Part shown: piece after piece, positions 21,693 through 25,205 of the stretch
Layout of the letters: each line of letters starts with the position of its first letter
How positions within the stretch are numbered: the stretch's first letter is position 1
Origin: Chloroflexota bacterium
Lineage (GTDB): Bacteria > Chloroflexota > Dehalococcoidia > SM23-28-2 > RBG-16-64-32
Direction of reading: 5' to 3'
DNA: 25,205 nt
Assembly (NCBI GenBank): GCA_022564695.1
Contig: JADFKX010000009.1
Location: forward strand, 1-25,205
Made by a program: the position numbers and the translations under genes
Notes under the pieces: generated by a model
What the model was told of the DNA's origin: nothing
The model's database searches: none
What the model saw: the letters and a program-made list of their open reading frames with translations, nothing else

Positions 21693-22979
21693 GTGGCCGC
21701 ACAGGTAAACATCGTGCTGCTGGGGCTGGGAGTCGTTGGCGGTGGCGTCGCCGGCGCTCTCAGTGAGAGAGCTGACACCTACTCCCAGCGCGTCGGCGCC
21801 ACCCTCGTGCTGCGACGTGTCCTCGTACGTGACCTGGACAAGGAGCGCGCAGTCAAGCTTGACCCCGACCTCCTTACGGACGATGCGGAGGAGGCCGTAT
21901 CCGGCGATGTGGACATCGTCGTAGAGTTGCTGGGCGGTGAGCACCCTGCTTACGACCTCATTAAGGATGCCCTCTCCCGCGGCCGCTATGTGGTAACCGC
22001 CAACAAAGAGGTGATGGCCAAGCACGGGCCGGAGCTGCTAAGCCTGGCGGCCGAGAAAGGGGTGGATATCCTCTACGAGGCCAGCGTCGGTGGCGGCATC
22101 CCCATCATCTCTCCCCTCAAGCGCGACCTTTCCGCTAACGAGATATCCAGCGTCCGCGCCATTATCAACGGCACCACCAACTACATCCTCACTCGCATGA
22201 GCAGGGATGGTCTGGACTTCGCCACTGCCCTGGCCCAGGCGCAGGAGTTGGGCTATGCCGAGGCTGACCCGACCAACGACATCGATGGGCATGACGCTGC
22301 CTACAAGCTGGCGATCCTCGCCAGCCTGGCCTTTCACACCCGCATCGACCCTGACGACATTCGTCGCGAGGGGATCGGCAGCCTGGCGCCCCGTGATTTC
22401 CGCTACGCCCGTGAGCTTGGCTACGCCATAAAGCTGCTGGCCGTCGCCCGCCGGCAGGGCTCATCCCTGCAGGTGCGGGTTCACCCAACCCTGGTACCGG
22501 AGGAGGAGCTGCTGGCCAAGGTGGACGGCGCTCTCAACGCCGTGCAGGTCGAGGGCGATCTCAGCGGGCGGGTACTCTTCCAGGGCGCTGGAGCGGGCTC
22601 TCTACCCACCACTTCCGCCGTCATGGCGGACGTTCTGGACGCCGCCCGCGCTATAGTCCAGGGTGGCCGTCCTTTTCCCTGGCGCTACACCGCCGATGTG
22701 GCTATAAAGCCCCAGGCAGAGCTGGTAACCCGTTACTACATTCGCCTGGAGGTGGTCGATAGGCCCGGCGTCCTCGCCGTTATCGCTCGCGTCTTCGGTG
22801 ACCACGAGGTAAGCATCGCCTCGGTCATCCAGAAGGAGACGGACGAGGCGGCCCAGACCGCGGAGCTGGTGATCATGACGCACCCTGCCCGTGAGGAGGC
22901 GGTGCAGGCGACCGCTGTGCAGGTCCGTGCCCTGCCTGAAGTGGTCAGCATCGGTAATCTGCTGAGGGTGGATGACTAG
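21693..22979 (+). CDS. hom: Homoserine dehydrogenase with ACT domain
   Basis: GTG 21693 is the only start codon in frame near the conserved N-terminus, giving 428 residues; an earlier open frame overlaps the isomerase gene. It has the Rossmann NAD(P) motif GLGVVGGGVAGAL (11-23), VVELLGGEHPAYDLIKDAL, VVTANKEVMAKHG (100-112) and YEASVGGGIPII (128-139). INGTTNYILTRM (158-169) is followed by AQELGYAEADPTNDIDGHDAAYKLAIL, with the catalytic-site residues. Residues about 347-425 are an ACT domain (YYIRLEVVDRPGVLAVIARV), the usual site of threonine feedback. It reduces aspartate semialdehyde to homoserine. thrC is one gene away, so the operon holds two steps of threonine synthesis; a homoserine kinase is not in the window. 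Confidence 0.96.
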   Translation: MAAQVNIVLLGLGVVGGGVAGALSERADTYSQRVGATLVLRRVLVRDLDKERAVKLDPDLLTDDAEEAVSGDVDIVVELLGGEHPAYDLIKDALSRGRYVVTANKEVMAKHGPELLSLAAEKGVDILYEASVGGGIPIISPLKRDLSANEISSVRAIINGTTNYILTRMSRDGLDFATALAQAQELGYAEADPTNDIDGHDAAYKLAILASLAFHTRIDPDDIRREGIGSLAPRDFRYARELGYAIKLLAVARRQGSSLQVRVHPTLVPEEELLAKVDGALNAVQVEGDLSGRVLFQGAGAGSLPTTSAVMADVLDAARAIVQGGRPFPWRYTADVAIKPQAELVTRYYIRLEVVDRPGVLAVIARVFGDHEVSIASVIQKETDEAAQTAELVIMTHPAREEAVQATAVQVRALPEVVSIGNLLRVDD

Positions 22980-22980
22980 C

Positions 22981-23985
22981 ATGCGCGTGGAGAAGAAGGA
23001 GGCTTCCACAGAGAGCCGTCTCCAGTGGCTGGATGAGGAGCTCCGCCAGGCGAAGGCTGCCCTGCACAAAGTTGAGCATGAGCTGAAGCAGGCGCTGGAC
23101 CAGATATGGAATCTGGACAACGGTCTGCACAAGCTTGAGGAGAGCGTCGGCGGTTCCGGCGGGGTTGAGGCGCTTACCGGCGTTCAAGAGGGGATGCGTG
23201 AGCTCCGCAGCCAGGTTGACCGGCTCCAGGATCGTCACAATGAGCTGTCCGGCCGCGCCGAGGAGCTGGGCCGTCAGCAGCAGTCTGAGCTTGAGCGCGA
23301 GCGCCAGGAGCGGGTCGCTCTCCTGACGAAGGCGGAGGCCGCCGCGCAATCTGTGGGCCAGTTCGAGAGCCGCATCCAGCGTCTGGAGGAGTCTCTGCGT
23401 CATATAGAGGAGGCGGTTGCGGAGCTTCGCCTTTCCGAAAATGCCCAGGTCCATGAGGTTGAGGAGCTCGCTAGCCGGGGCGCCTGCAACCTGGAAACCG
23501 CCCTGCGCCTGGAGCACCGGATGGACGCTCTCGCCACTGACGTCGAAGCTCTCCATAAGCGCGACGGGGAGCTGGAGGAGAGGGTGAGCCTGTACGAGGA
23601 GAAGGTTCATCGCGAGGAGGAGCGGGTCGCAAAGTTCGAGCGAGAGCTGAGTCTGTCACGGGAGATTAAAGAGCAGCTGGACCGCGCCCGCTTCGAGCGG
23701 CAGCAGATGATCGAGCATCTGGGCAAGATGGAGTCTTCCACCACGGAGCTGTCTGAGCGCACCGCCGAGTTCATCCAGGGCCTGGCCCGTGTCGATAAGC
23801 GCACTCAGAGGCAGGCTGATCGCCTCACGGAGCTGGCGGAGGAGGCGCGACAGCAGCGTGAGACGGTGTTCGAGCAGCTCAAGCGGCTGGTCCTCACCAT
23901 GGAGAGGCAGCGGCGCCGCCAGCTGGAGGCGCTGACCCAGGAGATTAAGGAGTTGACCACGGGTGGCTTCAAGGCCGAGCAATAG
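22981..23985 (+). CDS. Long coiled-coil protein of unknown function
   Basis: ATG 22981 is 1 nt after the hom stop, with GAGGGTGG 9 nt upstream; ATG 22972, inside the end of hom, is an alternative. The product (334 residues) is almost wholly Glu, Gln, Arg, Leu and Lys with heptad spacing from about residue 10 to 325, for example LDEELRQAKAALHKVEHELK and DQIWNLDNGLHKLEESV. It has no membrane helix, signal peptide or catalytic motif, and only one Gly-rich break (SVGGSGG, near 46-52). It resembles filament or scaffold proteins, or the arms of SMC-like proteins, by composition only. Its position between hom and thrC, with a 23-nt overlap into thrC, ties its translation to threonine synthesis genes for no evident reason. 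Confidence 0.8.
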   Translation: MRVEKKEASTESRLQWLDEELRQAKAALHKVEHELKQALDQIWNLDNGLHKLEESVGGSGGVEALTGVQEGMRELRSQVDRLQDRHNELSGRAEELGRQQQSELERERQERVALLTKAEAAAQSVGQFESRIQRLEESLRHIEEAVAELRLSENAQVHEVEELASRGACNLETALRLEHRMDALATDVEALHKRDGELEERVSLYEEKVHREEERVAKFERELSLSREIKEQLDRARFERQQMIEHLGKMESSTTELSERTAEFIQGLARVDKRTQRQADRLTELAEEARQQRETVFEQLKRLVLTMERQRRRQLEALTQEIKELTTGGFKAEQ

Positions 23986-25036
23986 CGCCCGCGAGGGTAT
24001 CCTCCACCGCTATCGGGATCGCCTTCCCGTCACCGATGCGACACCGATGTTTTGCCTTGGGGAAGGCGAGACGCCCCTGGTGCTCTCGCGTCGGCTGGCC
24101 GAGCGCGTAGGCTGTGAGCGGCTGTACTTCAAGCTGGAGATGTGCAACCCTACGGGCTCTTTCAAGGACCGCGGTATGGTCGTCGCTGTCGCCAAGGCGG
24201 TTGAGGAGGGGGCGCGGGCGGTGCTCTGTGCCTCTACCGGCAACACCAGCGCTTCCGCTGCCGCCTACGCCGCCCACTGCGGCCTGGACGCCTTTGTGCT
24301 GGTACCCCGCGGCAATATCGCACGCGGTAAGCTGGCTCAGGCGGTCGCACACGGCGCCCGTGTCCTCGCCATTAAGGGGAACTTTGATGCCGCCCTGGAG
24401 ATCGCGCGCGAGATCAGCGACCGCCACCCCATGGCGATGGTCAACTCCATCAACCCCAACCGCATCCAGGGACAGAAGACCGCCGCCTTCGAGATCGTGG
24501 ACGCTCTGGGTGACGCTCCAGACCTGCTGTTCATCCCGGTGGGCAACGCGGGGAACATCACCGCCTACTGGCGCGGGTTCGTGGAGTACTATCAGGCGGA
24601 GATCGCCGCCCGGAAGCCGCGGATGATGGGCTGGCAGGCCGCCGGCGCCGCACCCATAGTCCGGGGTGAGCCCGTGGAGAACCCGGAGACCGTAGCCTCC
24701 GCCATCCGCATCGGTAACCCGGCCAGCTGGAAGGGCGCCCTCGCCGCCAGCGACGAGTCCGGCGGCGCCATCGATGCCGTGACCGACGATGAGATCATGG
24801 CCGCTTACCATCTGCTCGCCCAGGAAGAGGGCATCTTCGCTGAGCCCGCGTCGGCGGCCTGCGTGGCCGGCCTGCTGAAGACGGGGCCGCGGCTGGACCT
24901 GGCCGAGAAGACGGTGGTCTGTGTAATCACCGGTCACGGCCTGAAGGACCCGGAGACCGCTCTGGCCGCCCAGGCCGAGATGATCGAGGTTCCGGCCGAG
25001 CTGGACGCGGTGGAGCGGGCGATGGCCCTCACGTAG
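23963..25036 (+). CDS. thrC: Threonine synthase
   Basis: GTG 23963 (357 residues) has AAGGAG about 10 nt upstream and overlaps the coiled-coil gene by 23 nt. It is a fold-type II PLP enzyme converting O-phosphohomoserine to threonine. Visible motifs: TPMFCLGEGETPLVLS (27-42), LYFKLEMCNPTGSFKDRGM (54-72) with the Schiff-base Lys68, ASTGNTSASAAAYAA, VLVPRGNIARGKLAQ, NSINPNRIQGQKT, IPVGNAGNITAYWRGF and EGIFAEPASAACVAGL. The length fits the shorter bacterial threonine synthases (about 350). It is the last gene of the probable rpsF-to-thrC operon; a terminator-like hairpin follows the stop. Confidence 0.96.
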   Translation: MASRPSNSAREGILHRYRDRLPVTDATPMFCLGEGETPLVLSRRLAERVGCERLYFKLEMCNPTGSFKDRGMVVAVAKAVEEGARAVLCASTGNTSASAAAYAAHCGLDAFVLVPRGNIARGKLAQAVAHGARVLAIKGNFDAALEIAREISDRHPMAMVNSINPNRIQGQKTAAFEIVDALGDAPDLLFIPVGNAGNITAYWRGFVEYYQAEIAARKPRMMGWQAAGAAPIVRGEPVENPETVASAIRIGNPASWKGALAASDESGGAIDAVTDDEIMAAYHLLAQEEGIFAEPASAACVAGLLKTGPRLDLAEKTVVCVITGHGLKDPETALAAQAEMIEVPAELDAVERAMALT

Positions 25037-25040
25037 GGGC

Positions 25041-25079
25041 GAGGCGTAGCCGCAGGCGGCCGCCCGAGCGCCTTTATTA
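25041..25079 (+). terminator. Candidate terminator after thrC
   Basis: GAGGCG (25041-25046) pairs with CGCCTT (25069-25074, one G-T pair), enclosing the palindrome GGCGGCCGCC (25055-25064); TTATTA follows. The T-run is short, so efficiency is uncertain. Confidence 0.4.
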
Positions 25080-25107
25080 CCGGCGCTTTCTCCCCGCCGC
25101 CGCTTGC

Positions 25108-25116
25108 TGTTAGAAT
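25108..25116 (+). promoter_or_regulatory. Candidate extended -10 promoter near the right edge
   Basis: TGTTAGAAT (TGn plus TAGAAT) without a clear -35 box, about 60 nt before a possible GTG start at 25177. It fits a new transcription unit after the thrC terminator. Confidence 0.4.
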
Positions 25117-25176
25117 TGTACGCACCCCGCCGGCTACCAAACCGCCGGACCAGTGGTGACGTAAGGGTTCAATGGA

Positions 25177-25205
25177 GTGAGAGCGACTATCGAGACGGTA
25201 GATCA
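25177..25205 (+). CDS. Possible start of a new gene (partial)
   Basis: GTG 25177 opens a frame reading VRATIETVD to the window edge, with AAGGG about 10 nt upstream. Nine residues are too few to identify it. The promoter-like element at 25108 supports a gene here. Confidence 0.3.

Overview
The window is about 25 kb of dense, GC-rich bacterial chromosome, almost all on the plus strand. It reads as core housekeeping genes, not a mobile island: I see no rRNA, tRNA, CRISPR array, transposase or prophage. The gene content (rplI-dnaB followed by DnaD-like and DnaC/DnaI-like loader genes, an ADP-forming acyl-CoA synthetase, long-form HPF, a separate small PurL and PurQ, many DUF4389 proteins) and a short dispersed CCTGAGCCTGTCGAAGG-type repeat suggest a Chloroflexota bacterium, perhaps Dehalococcoidia-like. 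That assignment is inference from gene content, not from a search.

Layout. (1) 1-1555, minus strand: an orphan four-helix membrane protein, then the start of an ADP-forming acyl-CoA synthetase whose Shine-Dalgarno lies inside a hairpin. (2) 1614-6839: purQ and purL, separated by three consecutive membrane-protein genes that carry about six DUF4389 units. (3) 6840-11575: a regulatory intergenic region with hairpins, a good promoter and two DnaA-box-like sites, then rplI (with a long acidic repeat tail), dnaB, a DnaD-like gene and a helicase-loader gene with two complete AAA+ domains. This looks like a helicase-loading operon. (4) 11572-12822, minus strand: a NUDIX hydrolase and a MoaD-MoaE fusion with a dispersed repeat translated at the domain junction. 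(5) 12895-17782: an S1P-lyase-like PLP enzyme, comF, long HPF, a PfkB sugar-phosphate kinase and an orphan protein with nucleotidyltransferase hints. (6) 17779-19212: glyA with its own promoter and a strongly structured leader. (7) 19231-25036: a probable long operon rpsF-ssb-rpsR, membrane-anchored parvulin isomerase, hom, coiled-coil protein, thrC. A possible terminator and a new promoter and gene start close the window.

The genes connect through purine synthesis (purQ, purL; glyA supplies one-carbon units), replication (dnaB, loader genes, ssb), the ribosome (rplI, rpsF, rpsR, hpf) and threonine synthesis (hom, thrC). The most unusual items are the double-AAA+ helicase loader and its 86-nt two-frame overlap with the DnaD-like gene, the MoaD-MoaE fusion with a repeat-derived linker at the diglycine, the low-complexity extensions on bL9 and bS18, and the DnaA-box-like pair at the start of the rplI-dnaB transcript.
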